Shown one piece after another: positions 39,967 through 48,821 of a DNA stretch of 64,000 bases. A program made the position numbers and the translations under genes. Below the pieces are notes generated by a model. That model had not been told where the DNA came from. It did not search any database and worked only from the letters and a program-made list of their open reading frames with translations. How positions within the stretch are numbered: the stretch's first letter is position 1; the number at the start of each line of letters is the position of its first letter. This stretch comes from Paractinoplanes lichenicola (lineage in GTDB: Bacteria; Actinomycetota; Actinomycetes; Mycobacteriales; Micromonosporaceae), in NCBI RefSeq assembly GCF_016785085.1, contig NZ_JAENHO010000002.1, forward strand, positions 868,001 through 932,000, written 5' to 3'.

Positions 39967-40629
39967 ATGGCGATCGAAGCAGTCGTTTTTGATCTGGACG
40001 GCGTCATCATCGACACCGAGGAGGTCTGGGAGGAGGTCCGGCGGGGCTATGTCGCCGAGTACGGCCGCGAGTTCCTGCCCGACACCCAGGATCGGATGAT
40101 GGGGATGAGCACCCCGGAATGGTCCGGTCACCTGGCGAACGACGTCGGCGTTCCCCGTACGCCCGAGCAGGTCGCCGCCGATGTGCTGGGCCGGATGGCC
40201 GAGCGCTACCGCACGTCGCTCCCGCTCATCGAGGGCTCGGTCGAGGCGGTGCGGCGGCTCGGCGAGCGTTACCCGCTCGCGCTGGCCAGCTCGTCGGCCC
40301 GCCTCCTGATCGACCAGGTGCTCGAGACGGCCGGGCTGACCGACGCCTTCCGGGTCACCCTGTCGACCGAGGAGGTGCCGCGCGGCAAGCCGGCCCCCGA
40401 CGTCTATCTGACCGCCTGCGAGAAGCTCGGCTTCGCCCCGGCCGTCTGCGCCGCCGTCGAGGATTCGAGCAACGGCCTGCGCTCGGCCGGGGCGGCCGGT
40501 CTCGCGGTGATCGCCGTGCCGCACGGTGTCTATCCGCCCGCCCCGGACGCCCTGGTCTTGGCCTCGCTGGTCGTCACGAACGTGGCCGAGCTGACCCCGG
40601 AGCGGCTGGCTGGTATTCGGGCAGAGTGA
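39967..40629 (+). CDS. HAD-superfamily phosphatase (beta-phosphoglucomutase-like)
   Basis: A 220-residue HAD subfamily IA protein. Motif I is FDLDGVIIDTE with the nucleophile D9 and acid/base D11, motif II is LASSS, motif III is around RGKPAPDVYL and motif IV is VEDSSNG. The helical cap lies between residues 17 and 85. Related enzymes hydrolyse or isomerise sugar phosphates. It is co-transcribed with the LLM gene just upstream; a metabolic link is not established. The 3' end overlaps the convergent monooxygenase gene by 56 bp. Confidence 0.9.
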   Translation: MAIEAVVFDLDGVIIDTEEVWEEVRRGYVAEYGREFLPDTQDRMMGMSTPEWSGHLANDVGVPRTPEQVAADVLGRMAERYRTSLPLIEGSVEAVRRLGERYPLALASSSARLLIDQVLETAGLTDAFRVTLSTEEVPRGKPAPDVYLTACEKLGFAPAVCAAVEDSSNGLRSAGAAGLAVIAVPHGVYPPAPDALVLASLVVTNVAELTPERLAGIRAE

Positions 40630-41773
40630 GGCCCGTGCTGCGCTCGGCCGCGATCTTGAAGGTCAGGTTGAGGAACCATTCGCGGTTGTTCATGTAGTTC
40701 CGCAGCCGGATGCCGCGTGCCGTCCGGGGCGCCAGGAAACGGCCGGTCGTGTCGCCGCCCTTCTGGGTGCCCCGGGCAAAACGGCCAATTCTTTCCTCGT
40801 ACGAGGTGAAGGCCGCTCGGTGGTCCCCGCCCGCCGCCGCGAGCTCGCCGGCCAGCACGTACGCCGAGACCAGCGCGGTGCCCGTGCCCTGCCCGCCGAT
40901 GGTGGCCCCGCACGCGGCGTCCCCGACCAGCGCGACCCGGCCCCGGCTCCAGACCGGGTTGTCGACGCGGCAGATCTGGTCGAACCAGAAGTCGCCGCCC
41001 GCCGCCTCCAGGTGGTCGAGCAGCCGCGGGGCCAGCCACCCCATCCCCGCGTACCGGTCGCGCAGGATCGCCCGCATCGCGCCGGGGTCGTGCCGGTCGT
41101 AGTCGAGCTGGGGCGACTCGAAGGCGGCGAAGGCGGCGGCCCGGCCGGGGTGGCGCCGGTCGCCGGTCACGCTCATCATCCGGCCGGGGGTGTTGTGCAG
41201 CAGCGAGGTGCTGGTCAGCTGCCACTCGTCGGGCACGTCCCACCCGGCCACGTAATACCCGAGGTGCTTGACGAATTTCTCCTCGGGCCCGAAGGCCAGC
41301 CGCCGCACCCGTGAGTGCACGCCGTCGGCCCCGACCACCAGGTCGAACGTGCGCTCGAGCCCGCTCGCGAAGGTGACGTCGACCCCGTCGTCGTGCTCGG
41401 TGAGGGCCACGATGCTGTCGCCGAACAGGTATTCGGTGTGGCCGGCCCCGGCCGCGCACAGCACCCGGGCCAGGTCGCCGCGGTAGACCTCGAGGTCGCC
41501 GCCGGCCAGCCCGGCCGGCCACTCCATCAGCCGCTCGCCGCGCTCGTCGACGAACCGCATCGCGGTGCCGCCGGTCTCCAGCGCGCGCAGCTCGTCGATC
41601 ACACCCATGCGGGTCAGCACGCCCATGTGCAGCGGCCCGCGGAAGTCGACGGCCTGCCCGCCGGTGCGCAGCTCGGGCGCGATCTCGACGATCGTCGGCG
41701 CGAAGCCGAAGCGGCCCAGCCAGTAGGCCAGCGCGGGCCCGGCGACGCTGGCCCCGGAGATGAGAACTCGCAT
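40574..41773 (-). CDS. FAD-dependent monooxygenase (PHBH/TetX-like)
   Basis: A 399-residue group A flavoprotein monooxygenase. The dinucleotide-binding GASVAGPALAYWLGRFG is at residues 7-23, the DG motif is VGADGVHSRVRRLAFG and the GD motif is VALVGDAACGATIGGQG. TetX and many polyketide hydroxylases share this architecture. It is divergent from the TetR regulator (81 bp apart), a typical inducible detoxification pair. No biosynthetic genes accompany it, which favours xenobiotic or antibiotic modification over biosynthesis. The ATG is at 41773. Confidence 0.9.
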   Translation of the reverse strand: MRVLISGASVAGPALAYWLGRFGFAPTIVEIAPELRTGGQAVDFRGPLHMGVLTRMGVIDELRALETGGTAMRFVDERGERLMEWPAGLAGGDLEVYRGDLARVLCAAGAGHTEYLFGDSIVALTEHDDGVDVTFASGLERTFDLVVGADGVHSRVRRLAFGPEEKFVKHLGYYVAGWDVPDEWQLTSTSLLHNTPGRMMSVTGDRRHPGRAAAFAAFESPQLDYDRHDPGAMRAILRDRYAGMGWLAPRLLDHLEAAGGDFWFDQICRVDNPVWSRGRVALVGDAACGATIGGQGTGTALVSAYVLAGELAAAGGDHRAAFTSYEERIGRFARGTQKGGDTTGRFLAPRTARGIRLRNYMNNREWFLNLTFKIAAERSTGLTLPEYQPAAPGSARPRS

Positions 41774-41797
41774 GATGCACTCCTGTCGAGAAACTGT

Positions 41798-41835
41798 GTC
41801 CGACGGACTCAGTTATTACTGTGTACGGTAGACAC
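41798..41835. promoter_or_regulatory. candidate TetR operator between divergent genes
   Basis: gtccgacggac (41798-41808) is a perfect palindrome about a central a, and gtgtacggtagacac (41821-41835) is an imperfect one. Both lie in the 81-bp gap between the monooxygenase and TetR starts. Confidence 0.4.
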
Positions 41836-41854
41836 GATTTGATGGGAGGGCAAG

Positions 41855-42502
41855 ATGACGGTGGATTTTTTGTGGGGCGAGCGGTCCCGGCCGACGCGCG
41901 GACCCAAGCCGGCGCTGACGCTCGACCGCATCGCCGAGGTGGCGATCGGGGTCGCCGACGCCGAGGGGCTGGCCGCCGTCTCGATGCAGCGGGTCGCGGC
42001 CGAGCTCGGCTACACCAAGATGTCGCTCTACCGCTATCTGCCCGGCAAGGCCGAGCTCGTCGCGGCCATGCTGGAGCGGGTCGTCGGCGAGCCCCCCGCG
42101 CTCGACGGCAATGACTGGCGGGCCGCGCTCACCACGTGGACCGAGGCCCTGCTCGAGCGCTATCGGCAGCATGGGTGGGCGATCGAGGCGACCACGGGGG
42201 AGCGACCCGTCGGGCCGCACGAGCTCGGCTGGATGGAGAGCGCGCTGGCCGTGCTGCCGCCGGGGCTGACCGGTGGGCAGCGGATGGACACGGTGGCCGT
42301 GCTGGCCGGTCAGGTGCGCATGATCGCGGGTCAGTCCGAGGCCGCCATGGTCGCCGCGGTCACGCTGGTTCTGCGCGAGCACGCCGAGCGGTTCCCGGCG
42401 GTGGTGGCCGCGGTGACCGACCCGGGCCCCCATGACCAGGCCTTCCACTTCGGCCTGGAGCGGATCCTGGACGGGATCGAGGTCTTGATCGGCGCCAGGT
42501 AA
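41855..42502 (+). CDS. TetR family transcriptional regulator
   Basis: A 215-residue repressor. A 23-residue N-terminal arm is followed by the HTH LTLDRIAEVAIGVADAEGLA ... MQRVAAELGYTKMSLYRYLPG, then a C-terminal ligand domain of the TetR_C type with several tryptophans. ATG at 41855 follows ggaggg at 41843-41848. It probably represses the divergent FAD monooxygenase gene. The ligand is unknown. Confidence 0.9.
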   Translation: MTVDFLWGERSRPTRGPKPALTLDRIAEVAIGVADAEGLAAVSMQRVAAELGYTKMSLYRYLPGKAELVAAMLERVVGEPPALDGNDWRAALTTWTEALLERYRQHGWAIEATTGERPVGPHELGWMESALAVLPPGLTGGQRMDTVAVLAGQVRMIAGQSEAAMVAAVTLVLREHAERFPAVVAAVTDPGPHDQAFHFGLERILDGIEVLIGAR

Positions 42503-42577
42503 CACGTGAGACACATTCAGGTGTGAAAGATCTTCGAGTCGGGTAGTCCGCCGCTGACTTTCTCCTGGAGGTGGCCT

Positions 42578-44248
42578 GTGGTGCTTGCCGCGGAGAGCGG
42601 GCTGAGGCTCGATCTCGACCTGTTCGACTATCTGATCCTGATTCTCTACTTCGCCACCGTCCTGGGGGTCGGCTTCGCGGCCCGAAGAGCGATCAAGACC
42701 AGCGCCGACTTCTTCCTGTCCGGACGGTCGTTGCCCGCCTGGGTGACCGGTCTGGCCTTCGTCTCGGCCAACCTGGGCGCGCTCGAGATCCTCGGCATGG
42801 CCGCCAACGGCGCGCAGTACGGCCTGCTGACGCTGCACTACTACTGGATCGGCGCGGTGCCGGCCATGGTGTTCCTCGGCATCGTGATGATGCCGTTCTA
42901 CTACGGCTCCAAGGTGCGCAGCGTTCCCGAGTTCCTGAAACGGCGCTTCAACAAGCCGACGCACATCTTCAACGCGATCAGCTTCGCCGTCGCGCAGGTG
43001 CTGATCGCCGGCGTCAACCTGTTCGCGCTCGCGCTGATCCTCGACGCGCTGCTGGGCTGGGAGCTCTGGGTCTCGATCCTTGTCGGCGCGGCGATCGTGC
43101 TGACGTACATCACGATCGGCGGCCTCTCCTCGGCGATCTACAACGAGGTGCTGCAGTTCTTCGTCATCCTGGCCGGCCTGATCCCGCTCACGATCGTCGG
43201 CCTGGTCAAGGTGGGCGGCATCGACGGCCTGTTCGACGCCGTACGCAGCGGCCCGCTCGGCGACGCCGCCCTGCACACGTGGTCGAACACCGGCAGCAGC
43301 GCCGACAACCCGCTCGGCGCGAACTGGATCGGCATCCTGTTCGGCCTCGGCTTCGTGCTCTCGTTCGGCTACTGGACGACCAACTTCGCCGAGGTGCAGC
43401 GCGCCCTCTCGGCCAAGGACATGAACGCGGCCCGCCGTACGCCGATCATCGCGGCCTTCCCGAAGCTGCTGATCCCGGCCGTGACCGTCATCCCCGGCCT
43501 GATCGCCGTGATCACGGTCAAGGGGCTGGGCGCCGACGAGGGCGACCTCACCTACAACAACGCGATCCCGCTGCTGATGCGCGACCTGCTGCCCAACGGC
43601 GTGCTCGGCATCGCGGTGACCGGTCTGCTCGCGTCGTTCATGGCCGGCATGGCCGCCAACGTCAGCGGCTTCAACACCGTCTTCACGTACGACATCTGGC
43701 AGGCCTACATCAAGAAGGGCCGCAGCGACGAGTACTACCTGCGGATCGGCCGGTACGCCACGATCGGCGGTGTCGTCATCGGCATCGGCACGGCGTTCAT
43801 CGCCAGCGGCTACGGCAACATCATGGAGTACATCCAGCAGCTGTTCTCGCTGTTCAACGCGCCGCTGTTCGCCACGTTCATCGTCGGCATGTTCTGGAAG
43901 CGGATGACCCCGTGGGCCGGCTTCTGGTCCCTGGTTCTCGGCTTCCTGGCCTCGCTGGCCCTCTACGTCGCCTACCTGACCGACGCGATCGCGTTCAACT
44001 CGGCGCTGGAGCAGAGCTTCTGGGGCGCCGGGGTGGCCTTCGTGACGGCGGTCATCATCGCGGTCGCGGTCACCTTCTTCACCCCCTCGAAGCCCGACGA
44101 CGAGCTGCGCGGTCTCGTCTACGGCCTCGGCGGCACGTCGGACGGCACCGCGATCGTCTCCGGCGAGAAGGTCTGGTGGCGCAACCCCGTCCTGCTCGGC
44201 ACGATCGCCGTCGTGCTGGCCATCGCCCTGTACATCCCGGTCTGGTAA
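42578..44248 (+). CDS. SGLT-type sodium:solute symporter (SSS family)
   Basis: A 556-residue secondary transporter with about 14 helices. The conserved SSS features are a first helix LDLFDYLILILYFATVLGVG, DFFLSGRSLPAW, the R-G-L-S-S-A-I-Y-N-E-V-L-like loop and FGYWTTNFAEVQRALSAKDM. The QR-L-x-A-K-D-M stretch resembles the glucose/inositol branch rather than proline or pantothenate carriers, so a sugar or polyol substrate is plausible. Two GTG codons (42578, 42581) follow ggagg at 42567-42571 and either may start. A small membrane protein gene follows 12 bp later. Confidence 0.92.
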   Translation: MVLAAESGLRLDLDLFDYLILILYFATVLGVGFAARRAIKTSADFFLSGRSLPAWVTGLAFVSANLGALEILGMAANGAQYGLLTLHYYWIGAVPAMVFLGIVMMPFYYGSKVRSVPEFLKRRFNKPTHIFNAISFAVAQVLIAGVNLFALALILDALLGWELWVSILVGAAIVLTYITIGGLSSAIYNEVLQFFVILAGLIPLTIVGLVKVGGIDGLFDAVRSGPLGDAALHTWSNTGSSADNPLGANWIGILFGLGFVLSFGYWTTNFAEVQRALSAKDMNAARRTPIIAAFPKLLIPAVTVIPGLIAVITVKGLGADEGDLTYNNAIPLLMRDLLPNGVLGIAVTGLLASFMAGMAANVSGFNTVFTYDIWQAYIKKGRSDEYYLRIGRYATIGGVVIGIGTAFIASGYGNIMEYIQQLFSLFNAPLFATFIVGMFWKRMTPWAGFWSLVLGFLASLALYVAYLTDAIAFNSALEQSFWGAGVAFVTAVIIAVAVTFFTPSKPDDELRGLVYGLGGTSDGTAIVSGEKVWWRNPVLLGTIAVVLAIALYIPVW

Positions 44249-44260
44249 GGAGGTATCCCC

Positions 44261-44560
44261 ATGGCGGAGAACAACGACCAGGTCGACCAGAAGAAGCTGT
44301 CGGCGGCGGCCCGGCTCTTCGACGTGCGGCGGGTCATCGGTGGCCTGTTCGTCGTCTACGGCGTGATCGTCACGCTGATCGGCCTGTTCGACAGCCAGGC
44401 CGAGATCGACAAGGCGGAGGGCGTCCGGATCAACCTCTGGATGGGCATCGGCATGCTCGTGCTGGGCCTGCTGTTCCTCCTGTGGCTGCGGCTCAACCCG
44501 CCCAAGCCGCCCGACCCGTCGGATCTCGGCACGGACGACGACCGGCCCCCGGCGCACTGA
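44261..44560 (+). CDS. small two-helix membrane protein linked to the symporter
   Basis: A 99-residue protein: a polar N-terminus (about 25 residues), helix one VIGGLFVVYGVIVTLIGLF, a short loop, helix two LWMGIGMLVLGLLFLLWLRL, and a Pro/Asp-rich tail NPPKPPDPSDLG. The ribosome site aaggagg at 44248-44254 is strong. It sits directly behind the sodium symporter gene; short two-helix partners follow several SSS transporters, so an accessory role is likely. A strong terminator follows. Confidence 0.82.
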   Translation: MAENNDQVDQKKLSAAARLFDVRRVIGGLFVVYGVIVTLIGLFDSQAEIDKAEGVRINLWMGIGMLVLGLLFLLWLRLNPPKPPDPSDLGTDDDRPPAH

Positions 44561-44565
44561 TGTCC

Positions 44566-44615
44566 GAGGCGGTGTGACCCGGTAGCCATCGGGTTGCACC
44601 GCCTCCCTTCTTTTC
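44566..44615 (+). terminator. rho-independent terminator of the symporter operon
   Basis: Positions 44566-44581 pair with 44590-44605 (16 positions, two mismatches) around an 8-nt loop, followed by cccttcttttc. It starts 5 bp after the stop codon. Confidence 0.85.
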
Positions 44616-44647
44616 AGTCGGGCCCGCGACGACCGATACAGCGGGGC

Positions 44648-44899
44648 ATGGAAGCCATCGCCCCTATCAGCAACGCCCGGGCTGGCGGTTACCGCACCGC
44701 CGGCTGGCAGCAGCAGATCCGAGTCGACTACGCCGTGAACAAGGTCATGCAGACCCACCGGGGTCAGCACGAGGACCAGGTCGCCCAGGCCATTCACGAC
44801 CAGCTCCGCGCCATCGGCGTGGTGCCCAACAACCGCCAGATCGCCCAGTACGCCGCGGCGATCTCGGCCCTGCCCGAGCTCCCGCCCAACAACAAGTAG
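44648..44899 (+). CDS. hypothetical protein, 83 aa
   Basis: The product starts MEAIAPISNARAGGYRTAGW and contains an amphipathic helix region HRGQHEDQVAQAIHDQLRAI. It ends with a short helix and PELPPNNK. No membrane segment. No recognised family. The ATG at 44648 follows a gcggggc run, a poor ribosome site. It is separated from the symporter operon by the terminator at 44566-44615 and is convergent with the sugar dehydrogenase gene, 10 bp away. Confidence 0.6.
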   Translation: MEAIAPISNARAGGYRTAGWQQQIRVDYAVNKVMQTHRGQHEDQVAQAIHDQLRAIGVVPNNRQIAQYAAAISALPELPPNNK

Positions 44900-44909
44900 T
44901 TCCCGTTCC

Positions 44910-46028
44910 TCAGCGAGCGGGGAAGCGCAGGATCATGTCGTCGTCGTTGCGGGGATCACCTCGGCCGTCCCGGTTCGAGGTGGTCACCCACAGCGCGCCG
45001 TCCGGGGCCACGGCCACCGTCCGCAGCCGCCCGTGCTCGCCGTTGAGCTCCGCCTTCGGCTCGCCGCCGCCGAGCGGGACCGTCCACAACCGTTCGCCGC
45101 GCAGGCCGGCCACGTAAAGCGTGTCGCCGGCCACGGCCGCGCCCGACGGCGACGCCTCGTCGGTGCCCCACTGCACGATCGGGTCGACGTATTTGGCGTC
45201 GCCCTCCTTGCCCTCGACCTCGGGCCAGCCGTAGTTCTTGCCCGGCTGGATCACGTTGACCTCGTCCCACGTGTTCTGGCCGAACTCGATGCCGTACATC
45301 TTCTTGTCCGGCCCCCAGGCCAGGCCCTGCACGTTGCGGTGCCCCAGCGACCACACCGGCGAGCCCGCGAACGGGTTGCCCGGCGCGGGCCTGCCGTCCC
45401 GGGTGATCCGCAGGATCTTGCCGTTGACGTTCCCGCGATCCTGCGCCGCGCTGCCGTTGCCGGCGTCGCCCGTGCCCACGTACAGGAAATCGTCGGGGCC
45501 GAAGGCGAGGCGCCCGCCGTTGTGGATGCGGGCCTTGTCGATGCCCTTGAAGATCACCGTGGGGCTGCCGCCGGCGAGCGTGAACCGGACGATCCGGTTG
45601 TCGCCGCTCGCGGTGAAATAGGCGTACACAAATTTGTTCTGCTCGTAATCGGGGTCGACCGCGATGCCGAGCAGGCCGCCCTCGCCGCCGGCGTCGACCC
45701 CGGCGACCGTGTAGACCTTCTTCGGGGTGCCGCCGCCGGCCGGGATCTGCCGGATGTCGCCGCGGTCGCGCTCGCTGACCAGGGCCGAGCCGTCGGGCAG
45801 GAACGCCAGCCCCCACGGCACCTCGAGGTTGGCCGCGATGATTTGCCCCTTGCCCAGGCTGATGGTCTTCGGCTTTTCCTGAGCGGGGCTCGAAGCGGCC
45901 GAGGAGGCGGGCGTCGCCGGCGCGAACGTCTCGCCGCTCGGGGCCGCGGCCTCGCCGTCGGAACAGGCGACCAGCAGGAACGCGCTGGCCGAGGCGAACA
46001 CGAGACGGGCGCGGGCGGCGGGTGTCAT
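44910..46028 (-). CDS. PQQ-dependent aldose sugar dehydrogenase-like lipoprotein
   Basis: A 372-residue exported beta-propeller of the soluble glucose/aldose dehydrogenase (GSDH) family. The signal peptide ends in the lipobox LVAC with acylation at about residue 22, followed by a Pro/Ala/Ser linker. The six-bladed propeller is marked by LEVPWGLAFLPDGSALVSER, EGGLLGIAVDPDYEQN, KARIHNGGRLAFGPD, LYVGTGDAGNG, GHRNVQGLAWGPD and YGWPEVEG. The family binds PQQ and oxidises sugars, though many actinobacterial members lack a known cofactor supply; no PQQ synthesis genes are in the window. It is divergent from the secreted hydrolase gene. Confidence 0.9.
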   Translation of the reverse strand: MTPAARARLVFASASAFLLVACSDGEAAAPSGETFAPATPASSAASSPAQEKPKTISLGKGQIIAANLEVPWGLAFLPDGSALVSERDRGDIRQIPAGGGTPKKVYTVAGVDAGGEGGLLGIAVDPDYEQNKFVYAYFTASGDNRIVRFTLAGGSPTVIFKGIDKARIHNGGRLAFGPDDFLYVGTGDAGNGSAAQDRGNVNGKILRITRDGRPAPGNPFAGSPVWSLGHRNVQGLAWGPDKKMYGIEFGQNTWDEVNVIQPGKNYGWPEVEGKEGDAKYVDPIVQWGTDEASPSGAAVAGDTLYVAGLRGERLWTVPLGGGEPKAELNGEHGRLRTVAVAPDGALWVTTSNRDGRGDPRNDDDMILRFPAR

Positions 46029-46143
46029 GGCCCAACGGTGCCACGGCCCGGCGAACTTTCCCCGGTTTACCGGACTCATGATCTTCGTTCGTCCGAAGAT
46101 GGGGCCGCGCGGCGCCTCGGCCGTGCGGGGCGGAGAGAAGCGC

Positions 46144-47595
46144 GTGCGAGCGGTCCTCATGGTGATCACCCTGCTGGCGTACGGGATCATGCCGCCCGTC
46201 CCGGCCCGCGCGGCGACGATCGCCTGGACGGTGTGCCCCGAGGACGCCAAGGTGCAGTGCGGCGAGCTCAAGGTGCCGGCCGACTGGGCCAAGCCGGCCG
46301 GTCCCACGATCACGCTGACCATGGCCCGCCGCCCCGCGACCGATCCCGCCCACCGGATCGGCGTGCTGCTGGTCAACCCGGGCGGGCCGGGCGGCTCGGC
46401 CTACGACTTCACGATCGGCGCGACCGGCTTCTTCGGCGAGGAGCTGCGCAAACGGTTCGACATCGTGGGGGTGGACCCGCGCGGGGTGGGCCGCAGCGCG
46501 CCGGTGCTCTGCTCGCGCGACCTGCTCGACGCCAAGCCGTCCCCGCTCGTCGAGACCGAGCAGCAGTACGCGGCGATGGTCACGTTCAACCGCAAGCTCG
46601 CGGCCGACTGCGCGGCCCGGACGGGGGCCCACTTCGGCCACGTCGACACGGGCAGCGTCGTGCGCGACTTCGACTCGGTGCGCGCCGCCCTGGGCGAACA
46701 AAAGATCAACTTCTATGGGGCCTCGTACGGGACCCTGATCGGCCTGCAGTACGCCGAGCGCTATCCCTCCCGGCTGCGCGGCCTGGTGCTCGACAGCGTG
46801 ATGGACCACAGCGCCGACCTCGACACCTTCCTGACCCGCGAGACCGACGCCGCGCAGAACGCGTTCGGCGAGTTCGTGAAGTGGTGCGACAGCAACAAAC
46901 GCTGCGTGCTGCGCGGCCAGGATCTGCTCAAGTTGTGGGCGTCGGCCATGGTCAAGGCGCGGGCCGGCCAGATGCGCAACCCGTACGACCCGTCGCTCAA
47001 GCTCAGCCTGTCCGACCTGCTCACGGCGGCGTTCACGGCGTTCTACGAGCCGCAGTGGTATTCGTTCGCCTACTACCTGCGCGACGCCACCGCCCCGGTC
47101 GCCGCCAAGCGCCGCCGGGCCGCCCCGCCCGCCGCCGACCTCGTCGACTACAGCTTCTCGCCGGTCATCTGCGAGGACTGGAACCTGCGGGTCAGCGGCT
47201 TCCCGGCCCTGCAGTGGCGGATGCGGACGCTGGCCGCCCGGGCACCGCAGATGCTCGTCTCGCCGCTCGCCCTCAGCGCCCTGACCGGCTGCGTCGGCTG
47301 GCCCTCGCCGCCCGACAACCCGCAGGCCGTGGTCACGCCGCCGCCCGGCCTGGGCCCGATCCTGCTGGTCAACTCGCGGCACGACCCGGCCACCGCGTAC
47401 GCGTGGGCGCACAACGTGGCAGCCCAGCTGGGCAGCCCGACCAGCCTGCTCACGTACGACGGGTGGGGTCACGTCGCGTACAACAAGAGCCCGTGCGTCT
47501 CCGGCGTGGTCGACAAATATCTGCTCAAGCTGCGGCCGGTGGCCCCCGGCGCCCACTGCCCACCCGAGAACCCCGAGCCATTTGGAGTCGGGTGA
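46144..47595 (+). CDS. secreted alpha/beta hydrolase, TAP-like peptidase/esterase
   Basis: A 483-residue exported protein. A signal peptide (LMVITLLAYGIMPPVPARA) precedes the mature start. The oxyanion region is VNPGGPGGSAYDF, the nucleophile elbow YGASYGT, and the C-terminal TAP-like domain has ILLVNSRHDPATAYAWA with the catalytic Asp and YDGWGHVAY with the His. Such enzymes are tripeptidyl aminopeptidases or related proteases/esterases of streptomycetes. GTG at 46144 follows ggaga with good spacing; the ATG at 46078 is less likely because it leaves a charged stretch before the signal peptide. Confidence 0.9.
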   Translation: MRAVLMVITLLAYGIMPPVPARAATIAWTVCPEDAKVQCGELKVPADWAKPAGPTITLTMARRPATDPAHRIGVLLVNPGGPGGSAYDFTIGATGFFGEELRKRFDIVGVDPRGVGRSAPVLCSRDLLDAKPSPLVETEQQYAAMVTFNRKLAADCAARTGAHFGHVDTGSVVRDFDSVRAALGEQKINFYGASYGTLIGLQYAERYPSRLRGLVLDSVMDHSADLDTFLTRETDAAQNAFGEFVKWCDSNKRCVLRGQDLLKLWASAMVKARAGQMRNPYDPSLKLSLSDLLTAAFTAFYEPQWYSFAYYLRDATAPVAAKRRRAAPPAADLVDYSFSPVICEDWNLRVSGFPALQWRMRTLAARAPQMLVSPLALSALTGCVGWPSPPDNPQAVVTPPPGLGPILLVNSRHDPATAYAWAHNVAAQLGSPTSLLTYDGWGHVAYNKSPCVSGVVDKYLLKLRPVAPGAHCPPENPEPFGVG

Positions 47596-47614
47596 GGCGG
47601 GCAGAATCCAGCCA

Positions 47615-48796
47615 GTGTTGCTCGCCCGCTATCTGTGTGTCGCGGTCTTCGCACGTCTCGCCGACGAGGGCGCCCGGGTCTCGATCCTGCTGCTGGTGCT
47701 CGAACGCACCGGCGACCCCGGGCTCGGCGGCATCCTGATCGCGGCCCTGATGGTGCCGCACGTGCTGGCCGCGCCGGTGGTGGGCGCGATCGCCGACGCC
47801 GTCCGGGGCCGCCGCCTCCTTTATGCCACGGCCTATATCGCGTACGCCGCCTGCCTGGCCGCCGCGGCCGCGATGATCGGCCGGTCCACCGTGGGCGCCG
47901 CCGCGGTGCTGGTGCTCGCCGGGTGCGTCGCCCCGCTGCTCATCGGCGGGCTCAGCAGCCTGCTGGGTCAGCTCGTGCCCGACCGGCTGGAACGCGCCTT
48001 CGGGCTCGACGTGATGTCGTACAGCGTGGCCGGGATCGCCGGTCCCGCGCTGGCCGCCGTGCTGGCCGGGCTGGCCGGCGCCGCCTGGTCGACCGTCGGG
48101 CTGGCCGCGCTCGTGCTGGCCGCGGCGGCCGTCCTGATCACGTTGCCGCTGCCGGTGGCCACCGGACGCCGCCGGCTCGCCTCGCCACTGGCCGCGTTCA
48201 CGCTGATGGTGCGGCGGCCCCGGCTCGGCGCGGTGACCGCCGGAACCGTCTTCAGCATCGGCGGCTTCGGCGCGTTGCCGCTGGTGGCCGCCCTGGTCGC
48301 GGCGAGCGAGGGGCGGCCCGAACTGACCGGCGTGATCCTCTCGGCGGGCGCGGCCGGCGGCCTGATCGGCTCGCTGTTGTGCACCCGCTGGCCGATCCGC
48401 CGATGGCGGCCGGAGTCGGTGGTGGCTTTTTGTCTCGCCGCGAGCGCCCTGCCGTTCGCGATCCTGATCTTCCTGCCGGGTGGCTGGCTGGGGCTGCCGT
48501 TCTATGCGCTCGCCGGTGGGCTGGGTGTGCCGGTGTCGGTGGCGGTTTTCGCCGTACGGGATCAGGAGTCCCCGCCGGAGCTGCGCACCCAGGTCTTCTC
48601 GCTCGGCGCCGGGCTCAAGGTCACCGCGGCCGCGGCCGGGGCGGCGGCGGCCGGACTGGCCGCCGGGGCGGGCGCCGCCGTGATCCTGGCCGCGGTCGGG
48701 CTCTGCCAGCTGCTCGGCGCGGCCTCGGTGCTTCTCGTGGGCCGCGTCACCCCCACGTCTCCCGCCCCGGAGAGTATCGTTAGCCAGGCTAACTAG
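47615..48796 (+). CDS. MFS transporter
   Basis: A 393-residue major-facilitator transporter with about 12 helices. It opens directly with a helix (LLARYLCVAVFARLADEGA), has the cytosolic loop RGRRLLYATAYIAY between helices 2 and 3, a central loop ATGRRRLASPLAAFTLMVRR, and ends with a short tail. It resembles drug or metabolite efflux permeases of the MFS_1 group; the substrate is unknown. The GTG at 47615 was chosen; a TTG at 47582 would add 11 polar residues. It follows the secreted hydrolase by 19 bp and precedes the ABC exporter pair. Confidence 0.88.
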   Translation: MLLARYLCVAVFARLADEGARVSILLLVLERTGDPGLGGILIAALMVPHVLAAPVVGAIADAVRGRRLLYATAYIAYAACLAAAAAMIGRSTVGAAAVLVLAGCVAPLLIGGLSSLLGQLVPDRLERAFGLDVMSYSVAGIAGPALAAVLAGLAGAAWSTVGLAALVLAAAAVLITLPLPVATGRRRLASPLAAFTLMVRRPRLGAVTAGTVFSIGGFGALPLVAALVAASEGRPELTGVILSAGAAGGLIGSLLCTRWPIRRWRPESVVAFCLAASALPFAILIFLPGGWLGLPFYALAGGLGVPVSVAVFAVRDQESPPELRTQVFSLGAGLKVTAAAAGAAAAGLAAGAGAAVILAAVGLCQLLGAASVLLVGRVTPTSPAPESIVSQAN

Positions 48797-48821
48797 TCGT
48801 TCTTCGCTGCTGGAGGCGCCC

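Noticed and set aside
36509..41773. Secondary-metabolite gene cluster suggested by LLM enzymes, glycosyltransferase and FAD monooxygenase
   Set aside because: No polyketide, peptide synthetase, terpene or RiPP core gene is present, and the genes fall into separate small units with their own regulators.
41816..44797. A 993-codon minus-strand frame opposite TetR and the sodium symporter
   Set aside because: A shadow of two well-supported plus-strand genes, with no recognisable domain.
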